From assembly GCA_934511465.1 (NCBI GenBank), contig CAKSWG010000045.1, forward strand, positions 1 through 11,870: a DNA stretch of 11,870 nt. Reading direction: 5' to 3'. Each line of letters starts with the position of its first letter. The first letter of the stretch is position 1. The notes below the pieces were generated by a model. It did not search any database, was not told where the DNA came from, and saw nothing but the letters and a program-made list of their open reading frames with translations. This DNA comes from an uncultured Faecalibacterium sp. GTDB lineage: Bacteria; Bacillota; Clostridia; Oscillospirales; Ruminococcaceae. Positions 6,191 to 11,870 of this stretch are shown here, piece after piece. Position numbers and translations under genes: made by a program.

Positions 6191-7039
6191 ATGAAACGCA
6201 GAACTTTTATCTCTCTCATGAGCGTTATGGCCGCTGCCGGTGTGCTGACGCTGGTCGGCTGCTCCAATTCTTCCAGCTCCACCGCTGCTTCCGGCACGGC
6301 CGCTTCTGTAGCGCCCTCCGCCGGGGACCAGCTGTCCAACATCCAGTCCAGCGGCAAGCTGATCGTTGCTTTGGAAGGCGCATGGCAGCCCTGGAGCTTC
6401 CACGATGAGAGCGACACCCTTGTGGGCTACGATGTGGAAGTCTCCCGCGCCATTGCCGAAAAGCTGGGCGTGGAGCCGGAGTACGTGGAAAGCGACTGGG
6501 ACAGCCTGTTTGCCGGTCTGGACGCAGGCCGCTACGACATCGTATGCAACGGCGTGGAAGTGACCGACGAGCGCGCCAAAACCTATGATTTCACCGAGCC
6601 CTACGGCTACATCCACACCGCCCTTGCCGTCCGCAAGGACAACGAGGACATCACCAGCTTTGAAGACCTGAAGGGCAAGACCACCGCCAACAGTCTGGCT
6701 TCCACCTACATGGAGCTGGCCGAAAGCTATGGCGCCACCGTGCAGGGCATCGACACGCTGGAAGAGACCATCCAGCTGCTCACCGCAGGCCGCATCGATG
6801 CCACCCTGAACGCCGATGTTTCCTTCTACGATTACCTGAACGTCCATCCGGACGCAGATTTCAAGCTGGTGGCCCAGACCGAGGACGCTTCTCACGTTGC
6901 CATCCCCCTGCGCAAGGGTGATGCCAGCGCCACCCTGCTGGAAGCCATCAACACCGCCATTGAGGAGCTGCGTGCCGACGGCACCCTGAAAGAGCTGAGC
7001 GAGAAGTATTTCGGTCAGGATATTTCTGCGGAGAACTGA
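6191..7039 (+). CDS. Amino acid ABC transporter substrate-binding lipoprotein, possibly cystine-binding
   Basis: A 282-residue extracytoplasmic solute-binding protein of family 3. It has a lipoprotein signal with lipobox L-V-G-C (Cys24) after a basic N-terminus and hydrophobic core, then a flexible Ser/Ala-rich tether (25-45). The mature domain starts around GKLIVALEGAWQPWSF (55-70) and has GYDVEV and the ligand-carboxylate Arg128 in VTDERAKTYDF. The ending TLKELSEKYFGQDIS is typical. The overall pattern (V-LEG-PWSF...DW--LFAGLDAGR-DIV-N-V--TDER) recalls the FliY/TcyA cystine-binding proteins, so cystine is a reasonable but unproven ligand. The ATG at 6191 has AAAGGA ten bases upstream. It presumably serves the permease and ATPase just upstream, but copies C and D and at least one terminator separate it. 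I find no clear promoter in the gap, so its expression is unexplained. Confidence 0.92.
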   Translation: MKRRTFISLMSVMAAAGVLTLVGCSNSSSSTAASGTAASVAPSAGDQLSNIQSSGKLIVALEGAWQPWSFHDESDTLVGYDVEVSRAIAEKLGVEPEYVESDWDSLFAGLDAGRYDIVCNGVEVTDERAKTYDFTEPYGYIHTALAVRKDNEDITSFEDLKGKTTANSLASTYMELAESYGATVQGIDTLEETIQLLTAGRIDATLNADVSFYDYLNVHPDADFKLVAQTEDASHVAIPLRKGDASATLLEAINTAIEELRADGTLKELSEKYFGQDISAEN

Positions 7040-7172
7040 ATCATTTGAATGCCCTCCGCTTTGCTCTGGGCATTTTCAGCGGAAAATTTATTTTAATATT
7101 GCAAAACCCGGCAGACTGCGGTCTGCCGGGTTTTGCCTTTTCACGGGAAGGGCTATAACCGGCAAATGCATC
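7040..7172 (+). repeat. Two-hairpin dispersed element, copy E (3' side of the binding-protein gene)
   Basis: It starts immediately after the stop codon with CATTTGAATGCCC. Hairpin 1 pairs AATGCCC with GGGCATT (7048-7054 with 7068-7074, 13-base loop). CAGCGGAAAATTTATTTTAA follows, then hairpin 2 with a perfect 16-bp stem (7101-7116 with 7121-7136) around TGCG. The tail TTTTCACGGGAAGGGCTATAACC ends at TGCATC. It is the best preserved copy. Confidence 0.78.
7101..7141 (+). terminator. Intrinsic terminator of the binding-protein gene (hairpin 2 of copy E)
   Basis: A perfect 16-bp stem (GCAAAACCCGGCAGAC, loop TGCG) ends in GGGTTTTGCCTTTT. It lies about 60 bases after the stop codon. Because the left arm starts CAAAAC, it could also act on minus-strand transcripts arriving from uvrC. 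Confidence 0.75.
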
Positions 7173-7215
7173 AATCGCGTTTTTTCAGCTCTGCACATTC
7201 ATTGCATCTGAATAC

Positions 7216-7270
7216 AAAAAGCTCTCCCTTTCGGGAGGGCTGGCATCGCGCAGCGATGGCTGAGAGGGTT
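7216..7270 (-). repeat. Half copy of the CTCCCTTT/GAGAGGG hairpin repeat, also the uvrC terminator
   Basis: The plus strand carries GCTCTCCC-TTTC-GGGAGGGC (7221-7240, one G-U pair), then CATCGC-GCA-GCGATG (7244-7258), then CTGAGAGGG directly before the uvrC stop codon. The same three blocks in the same order form the right half of the element at 11738-11784. On the minus strand the first hairpin has a GAAA loop and is followed by CTTTTTG, so it serves as an intrinsic terminator for uvrC. The left half of the element is missing here. Confidence 0.7.
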
Positions 7271-9118
7271 TTATGCGTGAAAATACTCGTAGATGGTCTG
7301 TGCCGTCTGTTTCCCCACGCCGGGGGTGTTTTCCAACTGGTCAGGTGTGGCTTCCTTCACCGCGCCCACGCTTTTGAACTGGGCCATCAGCGCCTTGGCT
7401 GTCTTGGGGCCGATGCCGGGGATCTCGGTCAGGGTGGAGGAATAACTCTTCTGCTTCATCTGCTGCTTGCGGTAGGCATTGGCAAAGCGATGGGTCTCGT
7501 CCTGAATGGCCGTGATGAAGGTAAAGGTGCCCCGGTTCATGTTGATGGCGATCTCCCGCCCCTCGCTGTCCACGATGGCACGGGTACGGTGGTGGTCGTC
7601 CTTCACCATGCCGTAGAGCGGCACATCCGCAAGGGCAGTCCCGGCCAGTGCTTCCTTTGCCGCGCTCACCTGCCCCCTGCCGCCGTCCATCAAAAGCAGA
7701 TCCGGCTTCTGCCCGAACCAGTTGCTGCAGGGTTCTCCTTTTTTTGCAAGCTCTGCGTACTTTTCATACTCTGCCGCCCGCCGGGAGACGGTCTCTGCCA
7801 GCGATGCATAGTCGTCAGTGCCCGCCACCGTCTTCATTTTGAATCTGCGGTAGCCCGCCTTATAGGGCTTGCCATCCCTGAAGGTGACCATGCCGCAGAC
7901 GCTGGAACCATCGCCCCAGTTGGAGATATCGTAACTCTCAATAGCCCGGGGCGGCTTTGCAAGGCCCAGCACCTGCGCCAGCTCATCCAGCAGTTTTTCC
8001 TCCCGGGCGTAACGGCCGCTCTCCCGGGCAAGACGCTCCACCGCGTTGGTGTGAGCCATCTCCACCAGATGGGCCTTATCGCCCCGCTGGGGCACATACA
8101 GCTGCACCTCACTGCCGCGCTTTTCGTTCAGCGCCTGCTGCAAGGCATCGCTGTCCGGCGGCAGCTCGTCCACCGCAATGATCTTGGGGATCTGCTCGTC
8201 ATCCAGATAATACCGGGGCAGAAATTCCTCCCGCACGGCGGCGATGTCCGAGGTATCGTGGAACAAAAACTCCCGCTTGTCGGTCAGCCGTCCGTCCCGG
8301 AAGCGCAGCACCGCCGCACACACGCTGTCCGGCGTGCCTGCCAGCGCCACCACGTCCATCTCCACATCCGGGTCCACAATGACCTTCTGCCCGGCGCTCA
8401 CCTTGGTGATGGCTGCGATCTGGTCCCGCAGCAGGGCCGCCGTCTCAAATTCCAGCCGGTCCGAGGCCTCCTGCATCCGCTCGTTAAGGATCTTCAGCAT
8501 GTCCTTTTTGCCGTAGCGGATCAGGTGCACAGCATTCTTGACCGCCTCGTTGTAGGTCTCGCAGCGGATCTTTCCGCTGCACACTGCCATGCACTTGCCG
8601 ATGTGTGCATTCAGGCAGGGGCGTCCCCTGCCGATCTCCTGCGGGAAGCGCTTATTGCAGCGCGGCAGCAGAAAGGCATCCATGGCCGTTTCCGCCATCT
8701 GCCGGGCCGCAAAACTGGAGGTATAGGGGCCGATATACTCGGCATCGTCCTCCTCCTTTTGCAGCACGAAGGAGAGCCGGGGCCATGGCTCCTTTGTCAC
8801 CTTGATATAGCTGTAGCCCTTGTCGTCCTTCAGCAGGATGTTGTACTTGGGAGTGTGGGCCTTGATCTGGCTCGCTTCCAGCACCAGTGCCTCGAACTCG
8901 CTCTGGCACACGATCACATCAAACGCATAGGCGTGGGCGATCATCTGGCTGACCTTGTTGTCGTGGGGCACGCCCTCGCGGAAATACTGGCTCACCCGGA
9001 TGCGCAGCCGCTTTGCCTTGCCGATATAAATGATGGTGTCGCTTTTATCCCGGATGATATACACCCCGGGCAGCAGCGGCAGCATACAGGCCTTCTGGTA
9101 GAGTTCCGCTTTGGTCAT
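7271..9118 (-). CDS. uvrC: UvrABC excinuclease subunit C
   Basis: Makes the two incisions flanking a DNA lesion during nucleotide excision repair, acting with UvrB. It has 615 residues, the usual length. The N-terminal GIY-YIG nuclease has GVY at 18-20 and YIG at 31-33. A four-cysteine cluster follows (C154, C168, C176, C180), the iron-sulfur cluster ligands known in UvrC. The UVR UvrB-interaction motif lies around 205-240. The RNase H-like nuclease has Asp397 (ESYDISN), Asp478 (LLMDGGRGQ) and His543 (DETHRFA). The helix-hairpin-helix tail is at about 563-613 (IPGIGPKTAK, TPGVGKQTA). The ATG at 9118 has AAGGAG five bases upstream. It lies 67 bases after ptsH, beyond a terminator, so it may depend partly on readthrough. 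The gene ends against a repeat that provides its own terminator. Confidence 0.97.
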   Translation of the reverse strand: MTKAELYQKACMLPLLPGVYIIRDKSDTIIYIGKAKRLRIRVSQYFREGVPHDNKVSQMIAHAYAFDVIVCQSEFEALVLEASQIKAHTPKYNILLKDDKGYSYIKVTKEPWPRLSFVLQKEEDDAEYIGPYTSSFAARQMAETAMDAFLLPRCNKRFPQEIGRGRPCLNAHIGKCMAVCSGKIRCETYNEAVKNAVHLIRYGKKDMLKILNERMQEASDRLEFETAALLRDQIAAITKVSAGQKVIVDPDVEMDVVALAGTPDSVCAAVLRFRDGRLTDKREFLFHDTSDIAAVREEFLPRYYLDDEQIPKIIAVDELPPDSDALQQALNEKRGSEVQLYVPQRGDKAHLVEMAHTNAVERLARESGRYAREEKLLDELAQVLGLAKPPRAIESYDISNWGDGSSVCGMVTFRDGKPYKAGYRRFKMKTVAGTDDYASLAETVSRRAAEYEKYAELAKKGEPCSNWFGQKPDLLLMDGGRGQVSAAKEALAGTALADVPLYGMVKDDHHRTRAIVDSEGREIAINMNRGTFTFITAIQDETHRFANAYRKQQMKQKSYSSTLTEIPGIGPKTAKALMAQFKSVGAVKEATPDQLENTPGVGKQTAQTIYEYFHA

Positions 9119-9132
9119 GGCATCTCCTTAAG

Positions 9133-9167
9133 CAAAAAACAAAAAAGCGGCAGGTTCCCCCGCCGCT
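9133..9167 (-). terminator. Intrinsic terminator between ptsH and uvrC
   Basis: On the minus strand AGCGGCGGG pairs with CCTGCCGCT (one G-U pair) around a GGAA loop (9146-9167), followed by TTTTTTGTTTTTT. It starts 18 bases after the ptsH stop codon and its U-tract ends just before the uvrC ribosome binding site. Confidence 0.85.
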
Positions 9168-9185
9168 CCATTTTATTGGTACAGA

Positions 9186-9449
9186 TTACTCCGCAAAGCC
9201 GGACTCCACCAGCTTGATCAGGCCGTCCACTGCAGCCTGCTCATCAGCGCCATCAGCGATGATGCGGATGGTGGTGCCGCCCACGATGCCCAGAGACAGA
9301 ACGCCCAGCAGGCTCTTTGCGTTCACGCGGCGTTCTTCCTTCTCGACCCAGATGGAAGACTTGAACTCGTTAGCCTTCTGGATGAAGAAGGTAGCCGGAC
9401 GAGCGTGCAGACCAACCTGATTTTCAACGGTAACTTCTTTCACGTACAT
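9186..9449 (-). CDS. ptsH: Phosphocarrier protein HPr
   Basis: An 87-residue protein with the phosphotransfer site His15 in GLHARPA, and Ser46 in NAKSLLGVLSLGI, the site used by HPr kinase/phosphorylase in Firmicutes. Having His15 rather than Gln separates it from Crh. HPr carries phosphate from enzyme I to sugar-specific EIIA proteins, and as HPr-Ser-P it acts with CcpA in carbon catabolite control. The ATG at 9447-9449 has GGAG nine bases upstream. Neither ptsI nor any EII gene is nearby, and it stands between trmD and uvrC. A strong terminator follows, so it is probably expressed mainly as a short transcript of its own. Confidence 0.95.
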   Translation of the reverse strand: MYVKEVTVENQVGLHARPATFFIQKANEFKSSIWVEKEERRVNAKSLLGVLSLGIVGGTTIRIIADGADEQAAVDGLIKLVESGFAE

Positions 9450-9788
9450 AGTAAAGCGCTCCTATCTAATATCGTTTTGGGTATAGAATCTGTATAGTGT
9501 GCCTGTTGCGTTACGATTATTTTAGCGCAAGTCGAAACCGTTGTACAGCCCTCCGGCGCATTTTTGGCGGTTTCTCCAATGAAAAGGGGCCCATTTTTCA
9601 TTATTTATACAAAGATAATAAAATTATTCCCCGAAGGTTAGAGGGTAGATACAAAAGTTTTCAACATTTTTTCGACCGTCAGACCATAACTCGCCCGTTT
9701 TTGTGCGTTTTCGGCACCCGGCATCCGGCTTCGGCAGTCCATTTTCGCGCCTTTCCGGCACCGGAATGCCCGCCATTTCTGCCCGGCG
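9450..9788. other. Intergenic region upstream of ptsH, no gene seen
   Basis: This 339-base gap between the trmD end and the ptsH start presumably holds the ptsH promoter. Possible minus-strand -10 sequences exist (TATACA and TATAAA types), but none has a convincing -35 at the right distance. Two inverted repeats are visible: AATGAAAA...TTTTCATT spanning 9578-9602 with a GGGCCC core, and TTCCGG-CA-CCGGAA at 9753-9766, neither with a clear U-tract. The middle (about 9600-9680) is markedly AT-rich compared with its surroundings. No plausible protein with a ribosome binding site is present on either strand. Confidence 0.5.
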
Positions 9789-11036
9789 TCACGCCTGTGT
9801 GCCGCCCTCGTACCGCATCCAGACCAGAGCGCACTTTTTTACCACAGCCGGATACTGCTCCGGCGTGAACTCCAGCTCGGTGCCGCTGGTCAGCTCCCAG
9901 CCCATGCGGGTGTAAAGCGCAATGGCCCGGGTGTTGGTGTTCAGCACGCTCAGCACCGGGTGCGGGTGCTCCGGCAGCTTTTTGCGGGCAAAGTCCAGCA
10001 TCTTCATACCGATGCCCCTGCCGCGGGCCTTCTCGGTGACGAACAGGTGCTCAATGTGACCCACCTTGTGGTTGATGCTCACCATGCCATCCGGCACATC
10101 TTTGGTGGTGTGCAGGTAGCATACCCAGCCGGCGGCCTTTTCCTGCCGCAGCTGCAAGAGGTATTCTTCCTCGCTGAGGCTGGCGCAGTATTCCGGGGTC
10201 CAGTTTTCGGCGCAGGTCGCACGCCGTCCCTCCACAAAGATGCGGGCGGCAGCGGCAAACTGCTCGTCGGTCTTGACAACGCGCATGTTCTCGCCGCGCT
10301 TCCACTTGGGCAGTTCCTCCACAGGGTGGCTCCTGCACCACTGCTCGTACAGCTCCGGACGGCGCAGGCGGGTACGCTGGCGGCTCTGCTCGCCGCGCCA
10401 TGCATCGATCTTCTGGTGGTCGCCGCCCAGCAGAACCTGCGGCACCGCGCGGCCTTCCCACACTTCCGGGCGGGTGTACTGGGGATACTCCAGCAGGCCG
10501 TCCCAATAGCTTTCTTCCTCGTAGCCCTTCTGCTCGGCCAGCACGCCGGGCTTCAGGCGCAGCACACTGTCCGCCACCACAAGACTGGCCAGCTCGCCGC
10601 CGGTGAGGATGTAATCCCCGATGGAGATCTCCTCGTCCGCAAAGGCATCGATCACGCGCTCGTCGATGCCCTCATAGTGGCCGCACACCAGTGTCAGGTT
10701 GTCGTACCGGGCCAGACGTCTGGCGTGCTCCTCGGTGTAGCGCTGGCCGCCTGCCGTCAGGAACACGATATGCGGCGCCGGACGGCCCTGTGCAGCCACC
10801 TCCTGCTGCACAGCACGCAGACAGTCTGCGATGGGCTGGGCGTACAACACCATGCCGCAGCCGCCGCCGTAGGGGTAATCGTCGGTCTGCTTCTGTTTGT
10901 TCAGGGTGTAGTCCCGGATCTGGTGGCAGTGGGTCTCAATAAAGCCCTTCTTTGCCGCGCGGCCAAGGATGCTGGCATCCAGCACCTGCTGGCACATTTC
11001 CGGGAACAGGGTCACAATGTCCACACGCATCCCCAT
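9789..11036 (-). CDS. trmD: tRNA (guanine37-N1)-methyltransferase TrmD fused to a C-terminal GNAT acetyltransferase domain
   Basis: Residues 1 to about 230 form a complete TrmD, which uses S-adenosylmethionine to methylate G37 next to the anticodon of certain tRNAs and so prevents frameshifting. The trefoil-knot cofactor region is clear: LVCGHYEGIDER (116-127), SIGDYILTGGEL (138-149), catalytic Asp156 in VADSVLRLKPGVL, and the end QRTRLRRPELY. The reading frame then continues without a stop through a short linker (about 231-250) into a GNAT domain. That domain has the acetyl-CoA loop ARGRGIGMKML (337-347) and NTRAIALYTRMGW (368-380). The total of 415 residues compares with about 240 for usual TrmD. 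The ATG at 11036 follows GGAGG by 11 bases and lies three bases after the rimM stop; the ATG at 11030 is an alternative. The GNAT substrate is unknown. An in-frame Met251 has only a weak GGCGAG upstream, so separate translation of the GNAT part is possible but unlikely. Confidence 0.93.
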   Translation of the reverse strand: MGMRVDIVTLFPEMCQQVLDASILGRAAKKGFIETHCHQIRDYTLNKQKQTDDYPYGGGCGMVLYAQPIADCLRAVQQEVAAQGRPAPHIVFLTAGGQRYTEEHARRLARYDNLTLVCGHYEGIDERVIDAFADEEISIGDYILTGGELASLVVADSVLRLKPGVLAEQKGYEEESYWDGLLEYPQYTRPEVWEGRAVPQVLLGGDHQKIDAWRGEQSRQRTRLRRPELYEQWCRSHPVEELPKWKRGENMRVVKTDEQFAAAARIFVEGRRATCAENWTPEYCASLSEEEYLLQLRQEKAAGWVCYLHTTKDVPDGMVSINHKVGHIEHLFVTEKARGRGIGMKMLDFARKKLPEHPHPVLSVLNTNTRAIALYTRMGWELTSGTELEFTPEQYPAVVKKCALVWMRYEGGTQA

Positions 11037-11039
11037 GGC

Positions 11040-11576
11040 TCACTCTTCCTCCCGTTCGCTGTCAAAATCATCGTCCAGCAGGCCCGGGATGGGCGTGACA
11101 AGGAGATAGCCCTCCGGCGGGTTGCGCTCTTTCAGAAAGGCGTCCACGCCCGGGAACATATACTCTTTGCCATTCGGTGCCTTGACGGTGTAGATATCCT
11201 GTGCACCGGGGTGGTCCACGCTGGTCACGACGCCGTACACCCTGCCGGTGTCGGCATCCCGCACTTCACACCCGATGAGGTCGGCCACATACCAGCGGCC
11301 TGCGGGCAGGGTAGCGTCGTTGCGGTCAAAGTAGAACACCTGCCCGCGCAGCGCACGGGCGGCGTCCATATCGTTGACGCCCTCCAGCTGCAGCAGCGCC
11401 ATCTGGCCCTGCGCACGGATGGAGACGATCTTCCATGCCCTGCCGCCCTGGGCCGATGCATACAGTCTGCCCACCTTTTTCAGAAAGTTGACGCCGTCGC
11501 ACCAAAGCTCCAGCTTCATTTCGCCGCGCACGCCGTGGGTGGTCACGACCTTGCACGCTTCCAGATATTGCTGCAT
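11040..11576 (-). CDS. rimM: Ribosome maturation factor RimM
   Basis: Assists assembly of the 30S subunit head by binding ribosomal protein S19. It has 178 residues, with the N-terminal RimM domain (GVRGEMKLEL near 15-24, then LRGQVFYF at about 77-84) and a C-terminal PRC barrel (WYVADLIGCEV at 95-105, GVVTSV and KEYMFPGVDAFL). The acidic C-terminus ends in EREEE. The ATG at 11576 is chosen because AGGAG lies seven bases upstream and the family's N-terminus aligns there. Earlier in-frame ATGs up to 11615 would add 13 residues encoded partly by the upstream repeat and have no ribosome binding site. It is translationally close to trmD (three bases apart) and follows khpA, the conserved Firmicute order, but a terminator and a 186-bp repeat now lie between khpA and rimM. 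Confidence 0.95.
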   Translation of the reverse strand: MQQYLEACKVVTTHGVRGEMKLELWCDGVNFLKKVGRLYASAQGGRAWKIVSIRAQGQMALLQLEGVNDMDAARALRGQVFYFDRNDATLPAGRWYVADLIGCEVRDADTGRVYGVVTSVDHPGAQDIYTVKAPNGKEYMFPGVDAFLKERNPPEGYLLVTPIPGLLDDDFDSEREEE

Positions 11577-11598
11577 AATTTTGCTCCTGTATAGCATC

Positions 11599-11784
11599 CT
11601 CGCCCTCTCCGTCATTGCTTACGCAATGCCACATTCCCCCTTTTGTCGCTGCGCGACATCTTCCCCCGGCCGGGGGAAGTCTTTCCTCAAAGGGAGAGGC
11701 TTTGGCAATCCCCACAAAGTTCATAGTTTTGCCAAAGGCTCCCCCTTTGGGGGAGCTGGCCGCGAAGCGGTCTGAGAGGGCGAG
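11599..11784. repeat. 186-bp MITE-like element with perfect 11-bp terminal inverted repeats
   Basis: The ends CTCGCCCTCTC (11599-11609) and GAGAGGGCGAG (11774-11784) are exact reverse complements. Between them are a series of hairpins: CATTGC/GCAATG (11613-11628), TGTCGC/GCGACA (11644-11658), the perfect 20-bp palindrome at 11660-11679 (CTTCCCCCGG and its complement), CTTTGGCAA/TTGCCAAAG (about 11700-11737), GCTCCCCC-TTT-GGGGGAGC (11738-11756) and CCGC-GAA-GCGG (11760-11770). It has no coding capacity. It lies entirely between the khpA terminator and the rimM ribosome binding site. A related half copy is at 7216-7270. Confidence 0.72.
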
Positions 11785-11795
11785 CCCGTTGATAA

Positions 11796-11830
11796 CAAAA
11801 AAGGCCCCTTGCCGCAAGGGCAAAGGGCCT
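11796..11830 (-). terminator. Intrinsic terminator of khpA
   Basis: On the minus strand, AGGCCC and TTGCC pair with GGCAA and GGGCCT (11 pairs, one C-A mismatch, five-base loop) ten bases after the khpA stop. TTTTTTGTT follows. Confidence 0.75.
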
Positions 11831-11839
11831 GTAGGGTGC

Positions 11840-11870
11840 TCAGTCGATCTCAACAAGGACCTTTTCATCG
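11840..11870 (-). CDS. khpA: KH-domain RNA-binding protein KhpA, C-terminal end only
   Basis: Only the last nine complete codons and the TGA (11840-11842) are in the window, reading DEKVLVEID. That ending matches the usual '..V.VEI' close of the small KH protein KhpA (YlqC), and the neighbours fit the conserved rpsP-khpA-rimM-trmD order. KhpA is an RNA chaperone that pairs with KhpB in Firmicutes. With so few residues the call rests mainly on position. Confidence 0.6.
   Translation of the reverse strand, partial: DEKVLVEID

Noticed and set aside
245..7172. The five repeats as a CRISPR array or integron attC cassette array
   Set aside because: The spacing is irregular and gene-sized, orientations are mixed, there are no short uniform spacers, and no integrase or cas gene is present. 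The paired hairpins also lack the attC R-box arrangement.
7133..9217. A 694-codon open frame on the plus strand opposite uvrC
   Set aside because: It is entirely antisense to uvrC and its terminators, has no ribosome binding site, and shows the low-complexity His/Leu/Gly composition of a shadow frame.
9463..9560. A ptsH promoter using TTGCGC and TATACA on the minus strand
   Set aside because: The two hexamers are about 28 bases apart, too far for one promoter, and no better -35 is found at 17 bases.
9960..11594. A 544-codon open frame on the plus strand opposite trmD and rimM
   Set aside because: It is antisense to two conserved genes that have full sets of family motifs, and it has no recognisable domain.
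11577..11615. An upstream ATG start for rimM
   Set aside because: The extension is encoded partly by the terminal repeat of the inserted element and has no ribosome binding site, whereas the ATG at 11576 has AGGAG at seven bases.

Overview
The window looks like ordinary chromosome from a fairly GC-rich anaerobic Firmicute of the Oscillospiraceae, most likely Faecalibacterium or a close relative. The basis is clostridial-type housekeeping genes (GpsA, HPr with Ser46, RimM-TrmD downstream of a KhpA end), strong GGAGG-type ribosome binding sites, and short GC-rich stem-loop repeats of the CTCCCTTT...GAGAGGG kind that I associate with that genus. The genus is inference. No rRNA, tRNA, CRISPR array, transposase or phage gene is visible.

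Layout. Positions 1-137 (minus) are the first 45 codons of an M16C-type metallopeptidase with its own promoter. Then, all on the minus strand, come an Atg22/UMF1-type MFS transporter (370-1626), a zinc-dependent phospholipase C-like protein (1827-2624) and glycerol-3-phosphate dehydrogenase GpsA (2850-3887, GTG start). A divergent intergenic region (3888-4248) holds the gpsA promoter and two promoter-like sites, each overlapped by a perfect palindrome. These lead into a plus-strand polar amino acid (possibly cystine) ABC importer: permease (4249-4932), ATPase (4951-5763) and, after a 427-base gap, the lipoprotein binding protein (6191-7039). The rest is minus strand, in transcription order: the C-terminal end of khpA (11840-11870), rimM (11040-11576), trmD fused to a GNAT acetyltransferase domain (9789-11036), ptsH/HPr (9186-9449) and uvrC (7271-9118).

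The most unusual content is a dispersed non-coding element present five times between positions 245 and 7172. Each copy has a gene-proximal short hairpin, an AT-rich spacer, a long hairpin whose stem sequence differs in every copy while its loop keeps TGCG, and a conserved tail beginning near TTTTCACGGGAAAGGTCGTAAC. Both hairpins show compensatory changes between copies. The copies face outward on both sides of the MFS gene and on both sides of the binding-protein gene, and a fifth follows the ATPase. At three gene ends the long hairpin is positioned as an intrinsic terminator. A second, unrelated repeat family is represented by a 186-bp element with 11-bp perfect terminal inverted repeats (11599-11784) and a half copy (7216-7270) that supplies the uvrC terminator.
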